Assembly: GCA_035551675.1 (NCBI GenBank)
Contig: DASZMV010000090.1
Coordinates: 1 to 64,000, forward strand
Source of the DNA: JAFECT01 sp035551675
Lineage (GTDB): Bacteria > Pseudomonadota > Alphaproteobacteria > Caulobacterales > Caulobacteraceae
DNA length: 64,000 nt
Reading direction: 5' to 3'
Below, in pieces: positions 8,490-17,054 of this stretch. The translations under genes were made by a program, and so were the position numbers. The notes below the pieces were generated by a model. It did not search any database, was not told where the DNA came from, and saw nothing but the letters and a program-made list of their open reading frames with translations. Numbering within the stretch: position 1 is the first letter of the stretch; every line of letters starts with the position of its first letter.

Positions 8490-10067
8490 ATGCCGGCCGC
8501 TTTCCGTCGCACCCGCACCCCGGAAGTCCCTGCTGCAGACCGGGAAAACGCCCCGCTCGACGCCGTCGCCCTGCAGGCGCTGGCCGCCGATTTCGTCGAC
8601 ACGCACAAGCCCGAGACGGTTAACCGGCGTGGCCCATTTCGGCCCGAACGTCTCGTTTCCGCACGGGTAAAACAGAGCGGCGCACTGGCCGCGCGGTTCT
8701 TCCGCGCCGGCGACGTGGTTACCGTGCTGAGCCTGGGTCTTCTGACCACCGGCATGGCGCTGGGTTGGCGTCTGGGCCAGGTGCCGTTGCGTGACCTGCT
8801 GCCGATCGCGGTCGCGGTCGCAATGAGCACGTGGCTGTTCGGCGTGTTCGGGCTGTACGGCTTCGGTCGTCATGAGCGGCTGGGCGTGCACCTGTCCAAG
8901 GTCGCCGCGTGTTTCGCCATCGCGCTCGCCCCCGCCTACGGGCTTGCCTGGCTGATGGGCGCCGGCGTCGAGGCCGCCGTCGGCCTGACCGTCTGGTTCC
9001 TGCTCGCGCCGTTGTCGGTGCAGGCCCTGCACGGTTGGTGGTTCACCACCGTGCGCACGTGGCGCAACCAGGGCCGCCTGACCCCTAACGTCGCCATCGT
9101 CGGCGCCACCAAACATGCCGAGCGCCTGATCAGCGCCGCCCTCGCCCGTCGCGACGTGAACGTCATCGGCGTGTTCGACGATCGCTTGGCGCGTTCGCCC
9201 AACGCATTGTCGGGCGTGCCCGTGCTGGGCGACGTCCAGGCCCTGGTCGAGCATCGCGTGACGCCCTTCGTCGACCGCGTCGTCGTCGCCGTCGATCCCG
9301 GCGCGCGCGGCCGCGTGCGCGACATCGTCGAGCGCCTGCGCGTGCTGCCCAACGAAGTGTCCCTGCTGGTCGACCTGGAAACCGAGACCTGTCGCGACGC
9401 GGCGCTCACCAAGCTCGCCGACGCGCCGCTCACCCGCCTCTCGGGGCAGCCCGAGGACGTTCGCCGCGCCTTTTCCAAGCGCCTGCTCGACGTGGGCGTC
9501 GGCGCGCTGATGCTGCTGATGCTGTCGCCCTTGATGGCCATGATCGCGCTCTGGGTGAAGCTCGACAGCCAGGGCCCGGTGCTGTTCCGCCAAAAGCGGC
9601 ACGGTTTCAACAACGAGATCGTCACGGTGTGGAAGTTCCGCACCATGCGCCACGAGAGCGCCGACCCGTGCGCCTCGAAACAGGTGGTCGCCGACGACGA
9701 GCGCGTCACCCGCGCCGGCCGCTTCCTGCGCCAGATGAGCCTGGACGAACTACCCCAGCTGATCAATGTGCTGAAGGGCGAGATGTCGCTGGTGGGCCCG
9801 CGTCCGCACGCGGTCGGGATGAAGACTGGCCAGTGGGAAAGCGCGCGCCTGGTCGCCGAATACGCCTGGCGCCACCGCATGAAGCCTGGCATGACCGGCT
9901 GGGCTGCGATCAAAGGTTCGCGCGGGCCGCTGCACACCGCAGCCGACGTACGCCGGCGCGTAGCGCTCGACATCGAATACATCGAGCGCCAGTCGGTATG
10001 GCTCGACCTCTATTGCATCACCATGACCGTGCCCGTGCTGGTGGGTGACCGCCTGGCGATCCGCTGA
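8490..10067 (+). CDS. hfsE: Undecaprenyl-phosphate glycosyl-1-phosphate transferase (HfsE-like)
   Basis: Polyprenyl-phosphate sugar-1-phosphate transferase that starts holdfast repeat-unit assembly on the inner membrane. It has 525 residues: an N-terminal region with four or five TM helices (about 65-185), a CoA-binding-like middle (NVAIVGATKHAERL), then a reentrant TM and the bacterial sugar-transferase domain (about 330-520). The latter has KRLLDVGVGALML, VLFRQKRHGFNN, VWKFRTM, LRQMSLDELPQLINVLKGEM and SLVGPRPHA. This is the family's usual length and layout. It heads hfsE-F-G-H, with 8 nt to hfsF. Caulobacter carries redundant enzymes for this step, so identity as hfsE rests on its place in the cluster. 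Confidence 0.92.
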   Translation: MPAAFRRTRTPEVPAADRENAPLDAVALQALAADFVDTHKPETVNRRGPFRPERLVSARVKQSGALAARFFRAGDVVTVLSLGLLTTGMALGWRLGQVPLRDLLPIAVAVAMSTWLFGVFGLYGFGRHERLGVHLSKVAACFAIALAPAYGLAWLMGAGVEAAVGLTVWFLLAPLSVQALHGWWFTTVRTWRNQGRLTPNVAIVGATKHAERLISAALARRDVNVIGVFDDRLARSPNALSGVPVLGDVQALVEHRVTPFVDRVVVAVDPGARGRVRDIVERLRVLPNEVSLLVDLETETCRDAALTKLADAPLTRLSGQPEDVRRAFSKRLLDVGVGALMLLMLSPLMAMIALWVKLDSQGPVLFRQKRHGFNNEIVTVWKFRTMRHESADPCASKQVVADDERVTRAGRFLRQMSLDELPQLINVLKGEMSLVGPRPHAVGMKTGQWESARLVAEYAWRHRMKPGMTGWAAIKGSRGPLHTAADVRRRVALDIEYIERQSVWLDLYCITMTVPVLVGDRLAIR

Positions 10068-10075
10068 GGCCGTCG

Positions 10076-11524
10076 ATGTTCTGGCGCGGCGTCTGGGCCT
10101 ATCTGCCGGCCAACATCGTGCAAGGGGTGGTGGGCCTGCTCACCATCGTGGTGTTCACGCGTCTTTTGACGCCGCAGGAATTCGGTCTCTACGCGCTCGG
10201 CTTTTCGGTGATGACGCTGGTGCACACCATCGGCTTCACCTGGCTGGAAGCGTCGATGGCGCGGTTCTTCGCCGCCGAGCAACAGAGCGGCCGCTTGGCC
10301 GACCATTTCCGCACGATCTATCGGTCTTTCGCGGTAATGGCCTGGATCGCAGCGCTGGTGTGCGCGACGGGGCTGTGGCTGTGGCCGGCCTCGACGCCGT
10401 TGAAGATGGCGATCGGCGCGGGACTCGGCGCGATTCTCGGACGCTGCCTGATCAAGCTGGTGCAGGAACGCCGCCGCGCGGCGGGGGAAGTGGTGTCGGC
10501 CTCGGCGCTGGACATGGCGCAGACTGCCGGCGGCTTTGCGCTCGGCGCGCTGTTCGCAGTGCTGGGCCTCGGCGGCGCGGCGCCCCTGGTCGGCGCGGGG
10601 CTGGCGGCGGTGATGTGCCTGCCGTTCGCGCTGCCGAAGGAAATGAAGTTTCTCGCGGGCGGCGATTTCGATGCCGAGCGCGCCAAGCGCTATGCCGCCT
10701 ACGGCCTGCCGATCTCCGCGTCGCTGGTCCTGGCGCTGGCGCTGGCGACGACCGACCGTTTCCTCATCGCCGCCTATCTGGATGAGAGCAACGTGGGCGC
10801 CTATCACGCGGCCTATTCGCTGGCGAACCGAACGCTCGACGTGATCTTCCTGTGGCTGGGCGCCGCGGGCGGTCCCGCCCTGGTCATGGCGCTCGAGCGC
10901 GGCGGTCGCAAATCCCTCGAAGAGTCCGCGCGCGAACAGGCGTCGACGCTTCTGCTGATCGCGCTCCCGGCCGCCGCTGGGCTCGCCCTGGTGGCGCGAC
11001 CGTTGGCCCAGGTGCTGGTCGGCGAAGGCCTGCGCGAGGCGGCGGCCCAGGTTACGCCCTGGATCGCGGTCGGCGGCTTCTTCTCGGGGATCACCACCTA
11101 CTATTTCCACCAGGCCTTCACCCTCGCGCGCCGCACCAAGCTCTTGCTGCTGGCCATGGCCGTGCCCGCGATCGTCAACGTGGCGCTGAACCTGATTCTG
11201 GTACCGCGCTTCGGCGTCATCGGCGCGGCGTGGGCGACAGCGATAAGTTATGTGGTCGGCGCCCTCGCGTCCTGGACTCTTGGTAAACGCGCCGGCGCGC
11301 TTCCGATCCCGTGGGATACCGTGGGCAAGTGCGGTCTGGCGACCGCGCTGATGGCGCTTTCCGTTATCTGCGTGCCATCCCTGGGCGGCATTCTCGAAAC
11401 CGCGGCGAAGGCGACGGTGGGGCTTATGGTTTACGCGACCGCCGCGTGGCTGTTGGATGCGGCGTCGGTGCGCACGCACGGGTCACGCCTTCTCAAGACT
11501 TTTCGGGCACGGAGGATGGCATGA
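10076..11524 (+). CDS. hfsF: Polysaccharide flippase, MOP/Wzx type (HfsF-like)
   Basis: Expected to flip lipid-linked holdfast repeat units to the periplasmic side of the inner membrane. The 482 residues form about 12-14 hydrophobic helices. The N-terminus has the Wzx-type pattern GVVGLLTIVVFTRLLTPQEFGLYAL, shown here only in part: FTRLLTPQEFGLYAL. Mid-protein SLANRTLDVIFLWL resembles the second MOP half. Its stop overlaps the hfsG start (ATGA at 11521-11524), implying coupled translation. The family call is strong; the specific name follows from the hfsE-F-G-H order. Confidence 0.9.
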   Translation: MFWRGVWAYLPANIVQGVVGLLTIVVFTRLLTPQEFGLYALGFSVMTLVHTIGFTWLEASMARFFAAEQQSGRLADHFRTIYRSFAVMAWIAALVCATGLWLWPASTPLKMAIGAGLGAILGRCLIKLVQERRRAAGEVVSASALDMAQTAGGFALGALFAVLGLGGAAPLVGAGLAAVMCLPFALPKEMKFLAGGDFDAERAKRYAAYGLPISASLVLALALATTDRFLIAAYLDESNVGAYHAAYSLANRTLDVIFLWLGAAGGPALVMALERGGRKSLEESAREQASTLLLIALPAAAGLALVARPLAQVLVGEGLREAAAQVTPWIAVGGFFSGITTYYFHQAFTLARRTKLLLLAMAVPAIVNVALNLILVPRFGVIGAAWATAISYVVGALASWTLGKRAGALPIPWDTVGKCGLATALMALSVICVPSLGGILETAAKATVGLMVYATAAWLLDAASVRTHGSRLLKTFRARRMA

Positions 11525-12615
11525 GCGCGCAACCGCGTCGTCAGATCGTGACCATCGAGTTCTCCGCCTTCGCCGAGGCTTCGGAGGACATGGCGCCCTG
11601 TGCGCTCGACTCCGCGACCGCGGAGATCGTGGCGTTCGAACCCGCTGAACCGCATGCCCGCCGAAGCCTTGGCGACGGCGGGTGGAACGAACGTGCGCTG
11701 ATTAACAAGGCGTGGAGCGAGGCCAAGCCGGTCCTGTCGGTGCTGATCCCGTTCTTCCGCGACGATCCTTGCGACCTGATCGCCGCGCTGGATCGTGAGG
11801 CTCCGAAACTCTTCGGGTCGGTGGAAGTCGTTGTTCTCGACGACGGCTCGTCCGACGAAGCCTTGGCGCGAAAGGTAGAGCACCAGGTCGCGCTGACCGA
11901 ACTCCCCGCGCGGTTCGTGCGCCTGCGCCAGAACGAAGGCCGCGCCAAGGGACGCAATCGCCTGACCCAGCACGCCCGCGGCTCGTCCTATCTGTTCCTC
12001 GACGCCGACATGCGTCCCGACGACGACCGCTTCCTGAAAAGCTGGGCCGATCTGGTCGCCTTGAAGGACCCCGCGGTGGCCTTCGGCGGCTTCTCGCTGA
12101 CCCAGTCGCCAAAGGGCGCGAAGTATCGTGTGCATCGGCGCATGGCGGCCAAGGCGGAGTGCGTGCCGTTCTTCGAGCGCGCCCTGACGCCCGAGAAATA
12201 CGTCTATACCTCGAACCTCTTGGTGCGCCGCGACGCGTTCGACGCGGAGGCGTTCGACGACGCCTTCACCGGCTGGGGCTGGGAGGACGTGGAGTGGGCC
12301 ATGCGCATGGTGCGCCGCTTCACCGTCGTGCACACCGACAATCCGGCGAGCCACCTGGGTCTCGACACCACCGCCGACCTGGCGCGCAAGTACGAACAGT
12401 CGGTCGCCAACTATGGCCGCGTCGTCGCCCTGCACCCCGAGATCGTGTCGACCTATCCGAGCTACCGCGCCGCTTCGATGCTGAAGAAACTGCCCGCGCT
12501 CGGCGCTTGGCGCACCCTGTTCAAACAGACGGCGCTGACGCCGATCCTGCCGTCGGCCACGCGCGCCTTTGCGCTGCGCCTCTATCGGGCGTCTCTCTAT
12601 GCGGAGGCTGTATGA
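11521..12615 (+). CDS. hfsG: Family 2 glycosyltransferase (HfsG-like)
   Basis: Cytoplasmic glycosyltransferase that should extend the holdfast repeat unit. ATG 11521 overlaps the hfsF stop; earlier in-frame starts lie inside hfsF. A GT-A fold begins near residue 75: VLSVLIPFFRDDP, then nucleotide-binding VVVLDDGSSDE, the DxD motif FLDADMRPDD, and the acceptor-side GWGWEDVEWAMR with its acidic ED. The first ~70 residues are variable and without a recognised domain. The length of 364 residues is normal for chondroitin-synthase-like GT2 enzymes. The stop overlaps the hfsH start (ATGA at 12612). In Caulobacter HfsG adds GlcNAc; sugar specificity here is inferred by position only. Confidence 0.9.
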   Translation: MSAQPRRQIVTIEFSAFAEASEDMAPCALDSATAEIVAFEPAEPHARRSLGDGGWNERALINKAWSEAKPVLSVLIPFFRDDPCDLIAALDREAPKLFGSVEVVVLDDGSSDEALARKVEHQVALTELPARFVRLRQNEGRAKGRNRLTQHARGSSYLFLDADMRPDDDRFLKSWADLVALKDPAVAFGGFSLTQSPKGAKYRVHRRMAAKAECVPFFERALTPEKYVYTSNLLVRRDAFDAEAFDDAFTGWGWEDVEWAMRMVRRFTVVHTDNPASHLGLDTTADLARKYEQSVANYGRVVALHPEIVSTYPSYRAASMLKKLPALGAWRTLFKQTALTPILPSATRAFALRLYRASLYAEAV

Positions 12616-13379
12616 GCGGTGAAGCGGCCTTTGCGTATCGCGCCGACGGGTCGCTGAAGGGCAAGCTGCGGCGCCGCTATGTGCGCCTGCTCGAACGCAA
12701 GCCCGCGCGCTTCGCGCTGGACCGTCCGTTGCTCTCCATCAGCTTCGACGACGCCCCGGCGAGCGCCGTGCGCGATGGCGCCAAGCGCGTCGAAGACGCC
12801 GGCGCTCGCGCAACCTATTACATCTCCGCGGGTCTGTGCGGTCGCGAAGGCCCGATGGGCCTGAATGCGGCGGAGGACGAAATCCGCAACCTGTCGAAGC
12901 GCGGTCACGAGATCGGCTGCCACAGTTTCAGCCATCTCGACTGCGGCCAGGCCCGCGCCGGCGAGATCGAACGCGACGTGCAGCTGAACTACGAACGCCT
13001 GGCCGAGATCGCCGTGCGCCGCCCGCGGACCTTCGCCTACCCCTACGGCGACGTGTCACGCGATGCCAAGCGGGTGGCCGCGATCAAGTTCCGCGCCGCG
13101 CGCGCGCTGCACTCGGGCTTGGTCGAAGACGGTTGCGACCTGAACCAGCTACCCGCCGTCGGCGTCGAGGGCCGGGGCGGCGAACTGAAGGCCTCGCGCT
13201 GGATGAACCGCGCCGCCGCCAAGAGGGCCTGGCTGATCCTCTATACCCACGACGTCAGCGAAGACCCGTCCGACTGGGGCTGCACGCCGGGGGCGATCGA
13301 ACGACTGCTGAATCAGGCGAAAGAGCTGGGGTTTGAGATCGCGACGGTAGCGAACGCGCTCGATAGGATCGGCGCCTGA
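12612..13379 (+). CDS. hfsH: Polysaccharide deacetylase (HfsH-like)
   Basis: NodB-homology deacetylase expected to remove acetyl groups from GlcNAc in holdfast, a change needed for cohesion and anchoring in Caulobacter. Of 255 residues, motif 1 is SISFDDAPAS (D46/D47, base and metal ligand) and motif 2 is HEIGCHSFSH (zinc ligands H104 and H108). Motif 3 is FAYPYGD, and YTHDVSEDP near the end supplies the late His/Asp motif. All catalytic positions I can see are kept. No signal peptide is visible, so it probably acts in the cytoplasm before the unit is flipped. Its start overlaps hfsG by ATGA; it is the last gene of the plus-strand block. Confidence 0.92.
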   Translation: MSGEAAFAYRADGSLKGKLRRRYVRLLERKPARFALDRPLLSISFDDAPASAVRDGAKRVEDAGARATYYISAGLCGREGPMGLNAAEDEIRNLSKRGHEIGCHSFSHLDCGQARAGEIERDVQLNYERLAEIAVRRPRTFAYPYGDVSRDAKRVAAIKFRAARALHSGLVEDGCDLNQLPAVGVEGRGGELKASRWMNRAAAKRAWLILYTHDVSEDPSDWGCTPGAIERLLNQAKELGFEIATVANALDRIGA

Positions 13380-13433
13380 CTAAAGATAGATGCAGCGTCG
13401 AGCGCAGCGCTTGCTGGGAGTTGCGCTTCGCCC

Positions 13434-14759
13434 TCACGCGCGAGCCGCATCCTTCTCCCCGGACGCCAGTTTCACCGCGACCAGCACGAACAGCACCCAG
13501 CGGAGGTCGTTCCAGGTCATGGTGACGCTCTCGCTCAAACTCGTCAGCGTGTAGACCGCGAGCACGGGGACCGCGAGGTAGGCGCCGCGGCTGGTGAAGA
13601 TCGAGATCAGGCCGCGGATCCAGGTCTCGGCGAACCACAGGGCCCAGAGGCCGACGCCGACGAGGCCCAGGCTCAACGACATCTCGTACCAACTCGAGTG
13701 TGCGTGCTGCGGCGTGAAGCCGGCCTGGTCGACGATGCGCACCAGCGGGCCCCAACGGTCCTTGTTGTCCCAGATGGCGCCGTAGCCCCAGCCAAACACA
13801 GGCTTCTGATGGATAAGCCGGGCCGCCGCCGCCCAGATCTTGGTGCGGCCGGTCAGGGTCGCGTCCTTGTCCAGGAGCGCGAAAATCCATTGCGGGTCGA
13901 AGATGATCACCGCGACAGCGGCGCCGAGCGCCACAACACCCAGCCACACAGTCACCACGCCCATGACCGGTCCGCGCTTGCACAGCCAGACGAAGGCGAA
14001 GGCGCAGAGCGCGAGCGCCAGCGACACCAGCGCGGTTTTAGAGGTCGACAGCAAGACGAGCGTGATCGCCAGCGCGGCGAACGCGCCCCACAGCCACCAA
14101 CGCTTCTTGTCGAGCACGGCCGTCGCGCTGAAGATCGCGGTCCCGAGCGCCATGAAGGCGCCCAGCGTGTTCTTCTCCAGCCACACACCGCGCCAGGAGC
14201 CCGGGAACAGGTCCTCCATGCGCCCGATGCCGGGCGTGAACACGCCTGCGAACAGACTTGCCGCCGCCAAGAGCGTGAAGGTCACCGCCAGCGTCTGCGC
14301 GAGCCGCACCCAGTCGTAACGCGCCGCGATGACGACGCCGCCGAGCGAGGTGAGCGCGATCGCCACCGCGCGCCGCGTGGTCGCCTCCGGATCGGAGGAC
14401 CACATCACCGACAGGGCGGCATAGGCGACAATGACGAAGAGCAGCGGCGATCGCAGCAAGGCGCGCAGAGTCTCGCGCCCGCAGCTCGCCAGGATCACAA
14501 GGGTCGCGGCGTAGGCGGGGTAGTAGAGCGCGCGGATCAGCGACGCGTCACCGGCGTCGGGCTTTTCGCCGGTAAGCGGCGCGAGCCACGCCTCGGAATA
14601 GGTGAACAGCACCAGGACCGAGAGCGTGAACACCACCCAGCCGCTGAGCCAGCCCGCGCGCGCGGGCGCCGCGGTTCGGCCGGTGATGGCCCCCGGTTCA
14701 AGCCAGTGCAGCGGATGTTTGGCGCCGCCGGTGCGGATGCCGGCCGGGAGATAGCTCAT
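13434..14759 (-). CDS. hfsC: Wzy/O-antigen ligase-type polymerase (HfsC-like)
   Basis: Inner-membrane polymerase or ligase, presumed to join holdfast repeat units in the periplasm. The 441-residue protein has about ten TM segments. The large periplasmic loop contains TLTGRTKIWAAAARLIHQKP, VFGWGYGAIWD and QHAHSSWYEMSLSLGLVG, the WzyC signature (PF04932) including the conserved H-x-H/S-W pattern. ATG 14759 overlaps the hfsB stop (ATGA), placing it at the end of hfsA-hfsB-hfsC. It converges on hfsH across 54 bp with no clear terminator. In Caulobacter HfsC is partly redundant with a paralogue elsewhere. Confidence 0.88.
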   Translation of the reverse strand: MSYLPAGIRTGGAKHPLHWLEPGAITGRTAAPARAGWLSGWVVFTLSVLVLFTYSEAWLAPLTGEKPDAGDASLIRALYYPAYAATLVILASCGRETLRALLRSPLLFVIVAYAALSVMWSSDPEATTRRAVAIALTSLGGVVIAARYDWVRLAQTLAVTFTLLAAASLFAGVFTPGIGRMEDLFPGSWRGVWLEKNTLGAFMALGTAIFSATAVLDKKRWWLWGAFAALAITLVLLSTSKTALVSLALALCAFAFVWLCKRGPVMGVVTVWLGVVALGAAVAVIIFDPQWIFALLDKDATLTGRTKIWAAAARLIHQKPVFGWGYGAIWDNKDRWGPLVRIVDQAGFTPQHAHSSWYEMSLSLGLVGVGLWALWFAETWIRGLISIFTSRGAYLAVPVLAVYTLTSLSESVTMTWNDLRWVLFVLVAVKLASGEKDAARA

Positions 14760-15454
14760 GCCGCGCGGCCTCGTTGCGGCGCGGAAACGGCGCGCATGCG
14801 GTTGAGCACCAGGCCCGCGACGCGGCCGCCGGCCTGCTCCAGCGCGTCGCGCAGTTTGCCGGCGAGCGCGGCGTCGGTCTCCTCGGCGGCCAGAACGATC
14901 ACGCTGTCATCGGCATAGGGCGCGAGCGTCAGCGCCGCTTCGGATCGATCGACCGAGGGTGTGTCGATGACGATCTGTTCCGCGTGACGGGCGAGCGCGC
15001 GCCAATAGTCGGGCGACGGAATCACATGGGCGCGCTGGTCATAGCTCATCGAGTCGCGGCGCAGGCGCGTGACCCACAGTCGTTTACCGAGCGCGGGCCG
15101 AGCCAGGAACATCACATGGTCCGGTGTGACGCGGCCCTGGGCGGTCCGGTTGGGCGGCTGAATGGTGAAGAAGGCCGAACCGTCGGGCGATGCGCCGGAG
15201 GCCTTACCGAGCTGACCGAACAGTTCCGGATGGGCGCCGACCGCCGCCATCTGCCCCTGGGTTTCGAGATCTGCATCCACCAGCCACACGGGTCTGCGCG
15301 CGTGGGCGGCGGCGAGACGCGCATAGGCCCGCGCCACGGTCGACGCCCCCTCGCCTTTGCGCGCGGAGACGAATTGCACGACGCGGGCGCGCCCCTCCGG
15401 CGCCGGCCCCAGCGCCGTCAACAATCCCGCCATTTCCGCCGTGAGATCGACCAT
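14756..15454 (-). CDS. hfsB: Tyrosine-autokinase-like partner of the chain-length protein (HfsB-like)
   Basis: Cytoplasmic ATPase-like partner of HfsA, related to the kinase domain of Wzc/CapB. Of 232 residues, the P-loop is SARKGEGASTVARAYA near residue 31: the family's GK[ST] lysine is Ala (about residue 37), although the preceding signature lysine is present. VWLVDADLE is the Walker A' motif and QIVIDTPS the Walker B. There is no tyrosine-rich C-terminal tail; the protein ends MRAVSAPQRGRAA. It may therefore be catalytically weak or inactive and act structurally. ATG 15454 overlaps the hfsA stop (TGATG); GTG 15457 would add one residue. Confidence 0.85.
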   Translation of the reverse strand: MVDLTAEMAGLLTALGPAPEGRARVVQFVSARKGEGASTVARAYARLAAAHARRPVWLVDADLETQGQMAAVGAHPELFGQLGKASGASPDGSAFFTIQPPNRTAQGRVTPDHVMFLARPALGKRLWVTRLRRDSMSYDQRAHVIPSPDYWRALARHAEQIVIDTPSVDRSEAALTLAPYADDSVIVLAAEETDAALAGKLRDALEQAGGRVAGLVLNRMRAVSAPQRGRAA

Positions 15455-16944
15455 CACTTCATCGTGGCGGTGGCCAACACCGGCATGTCAAGGGACCGCA
15501 CGGTCGTGCGCGACAGCACGAAATCCCGACGCGTAAAGACGCGCAGCAGGCCCGCGCAAATCGCGGTGAACAGCGCGAACACGAACGCCAGCATCAGCGC
15601 CACGCGGCGCAGGCTCTTGGCCTCCACCGGCGGAGCGGCGTGTTCGATGACGCGAATGTCGTCGTTGGAGGCGTTGGCGAGGTCGCGGAGCGCGCGGTTC
15701 TCTTCCGCCTTGGTCTCGAAGTCCTTCACATTGGCCTGCAGCACGTCACGTTGCACCGACAGGTCCTGGTACTGCGACTCCAGGCCGGTCAGGCGCATCT
15801 GGCGCGTGGCGAGTTCGCCGAGCTGGCGGCCCAGTTCATCGCGGCGTTCGGTGACGGCGGAAAGCTGCGCCTCCAGGTTAATGCGCTGGGTCTCCAGGCC
15901 CTGGAACACCGGATTGGCGCCGAGGCGCTTGTCCTTTTCGCCGACGCCCTGGCTGGAGTTCGCCAGCGCCTGCAGGCTGGCGATCTTGGCGTCGATATCA
16001 CGCACCGGTTCGGATTGCGGCGTATAGCGCGACAGCAGGTCCTGGCGTTCGGCGCGCAGCTTCAGGAGATCCGACGGCACCGACAGGTCGAGATCACGCT
16101 GAAGTTCGATTTCCTGCGGCGCCTGCCCCTCACGCGCCTTCAAGGCGCCGAGCTGGCCCTGCACTTCGCGTAACTGCACCTCGGCCTTCACATGCTCGTC
16201 GAAGATCGACTGGTAGGTCGCCGCCAGCGACGCCTTCTCGGTGGCGAAGTCGGCCACGCCGTTGTGCTTGAGGAAGCCTTCGTAGGCGTCGTCGGCCTTG
16301 ACCAGGCGCGTCTCGAACGCGGCCTTCTCCTGTTCGAGCGCGGGCGAAGCGGCGTCGGAGAACACCTCGCGGCGGTAGGCGAAATAGCTCTTCACCAGGG
16401 TGTTCAGAATGAGTGCGGCGGCGTCGGGATCGCGATCCTTGAAATCGAGACGCACGACATTGGAGTCCGGCGTGGTGGAAACCGTCAGGCCGCGCTGCAG
16501 TTCTTTCAGCGCCGCGGCTTCCAGCTTGCGCCGGCCGTCGGCGTCGGCGCCGTTCCAGCGCGCGGCGAGCGAGGGGTCGATGCCTTTCAGGCCCAGGGTG
16601 TCGATGACGCGGCGCTTCAACGTATCGCTGCCGAGAATCTCGGCTTCCGACTGGACCACCTGATCCTTTTGCGGCGCGATGCCGCGGCCCGCATCGCCGG
16701 TCACCGGCTCATAGACGTACTGCTGGCTCAGGTTCACCAGCAGGCTCGAGTGGGCGGTATAGGTCTTGGGCAGGGTTGCAGCGACGACCACGCCCAGCAG
16801 CAGGACCGCGGCGAACACCACGAACATGAGCACCAGCTCACGGCGCAACAGGCGCGCGACGTCGGGCACGGAATAGCGCGGACGCAGACGCGCGTCGCCG
16901 CGTGCAGCGCCTTGGCCGTCTACCCAGCCCGATTGGTCGCGCAT
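15454..16944 (-). CDS. hfsA: Wzz-type polysaccharide co-polymerase (HfsA-like)
   Basis: Inner-membrane chain-length and export factor that links the polymerase to the outer-membrane secretin. ATG 16944 (MRDQSGWVDGQG...) gives 496 residues. Upstream in-frame starts extend across the intergenic region into the divergent hfsD gene and are unlikely. TM1 is LVLMFVVFAAVLLLGVVVAA near residue 45. A Wzz domain follows (YTAHSSLLVN), then a long coiled coil rich in Glu, Leu and Gln at about 200-430. TM2 sits near residue 465 (LMLAFVFALFTAICAGLL). No kinase domain is fused; that function is on hfsB, overlapping its stop. It is divergent from hfsD over 110 bp. Confidence 0.9.
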   Translation of the reverse strand: MRDQSGWVDGQGAARGDARLRPRYSVPDVARLLRRELVLMFVVFAAVLLLGVVVAATLPKTYTAHSSLLVNLSQQYVYEPVTGDAGRGIAPQKDQVVQSEAEILGSDTLKRRVIDTLGLKGIDPSLAARWNGADADGRRKLEAAALKELQRGLTVSTTPDSNVVRLDFKDRDPDAAALILNTLVKSYFAYRREVFSDAASPALEQEKAAFETRLVKADDAYEGFLKHNGVADFATEKASLAATYQSIFDEHVKAEVQLREVQGQLGALKAREGQAPQEIELQRDLDLSVPSDLLKLRAERQDLLSRYTPQSEPVRDIDAKIASLQALANSSQGVGEKDKRLGANPVFQGLETQRINLEAQLSAVTERRDELGRQLGELATRQMRLTGLESQYQDLSVQRDVLQANVKDFETKAEENRALRDLANASNDDIRVIEHAAPPVEAKSLRRVALMLAFVFALFTAICAGLLRVFTRRDFVLSRTTVRSLDMPVLATATMK

Positions 16945-16997
16945 GCGAATCCCGACGCGGAAAAAACTTAGGCAGGCGCAGGGTGCAAGCCGCGTCG

Positions 16998-17012
16998 TTA
17001 ACCACCCGTTAC
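16998..17012. promoter_or_regulatory. Imperfect CtrA-type box between hfsA and hfsD
   Basis: TTAA (16998-17001), seven bases, then TTAC (17009-17012): one mismatch from the CtrA consensus TTAA-N7-TTAA. It lies about 54 bp from the hfsA start and 43 bp from the hfsD start. A CcrM methylation site GAATC sits at 16947-16951 and GATTC at 17065-17069. One-mismatch boxes are expected by chance many times in 64 kb, so this rests on context. Confidence 0.35.
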
Positions 17013-17054
17013 CCGTTACGGAACAAGGCTGCGGCCAATCGTCGGGAGTGGTGT

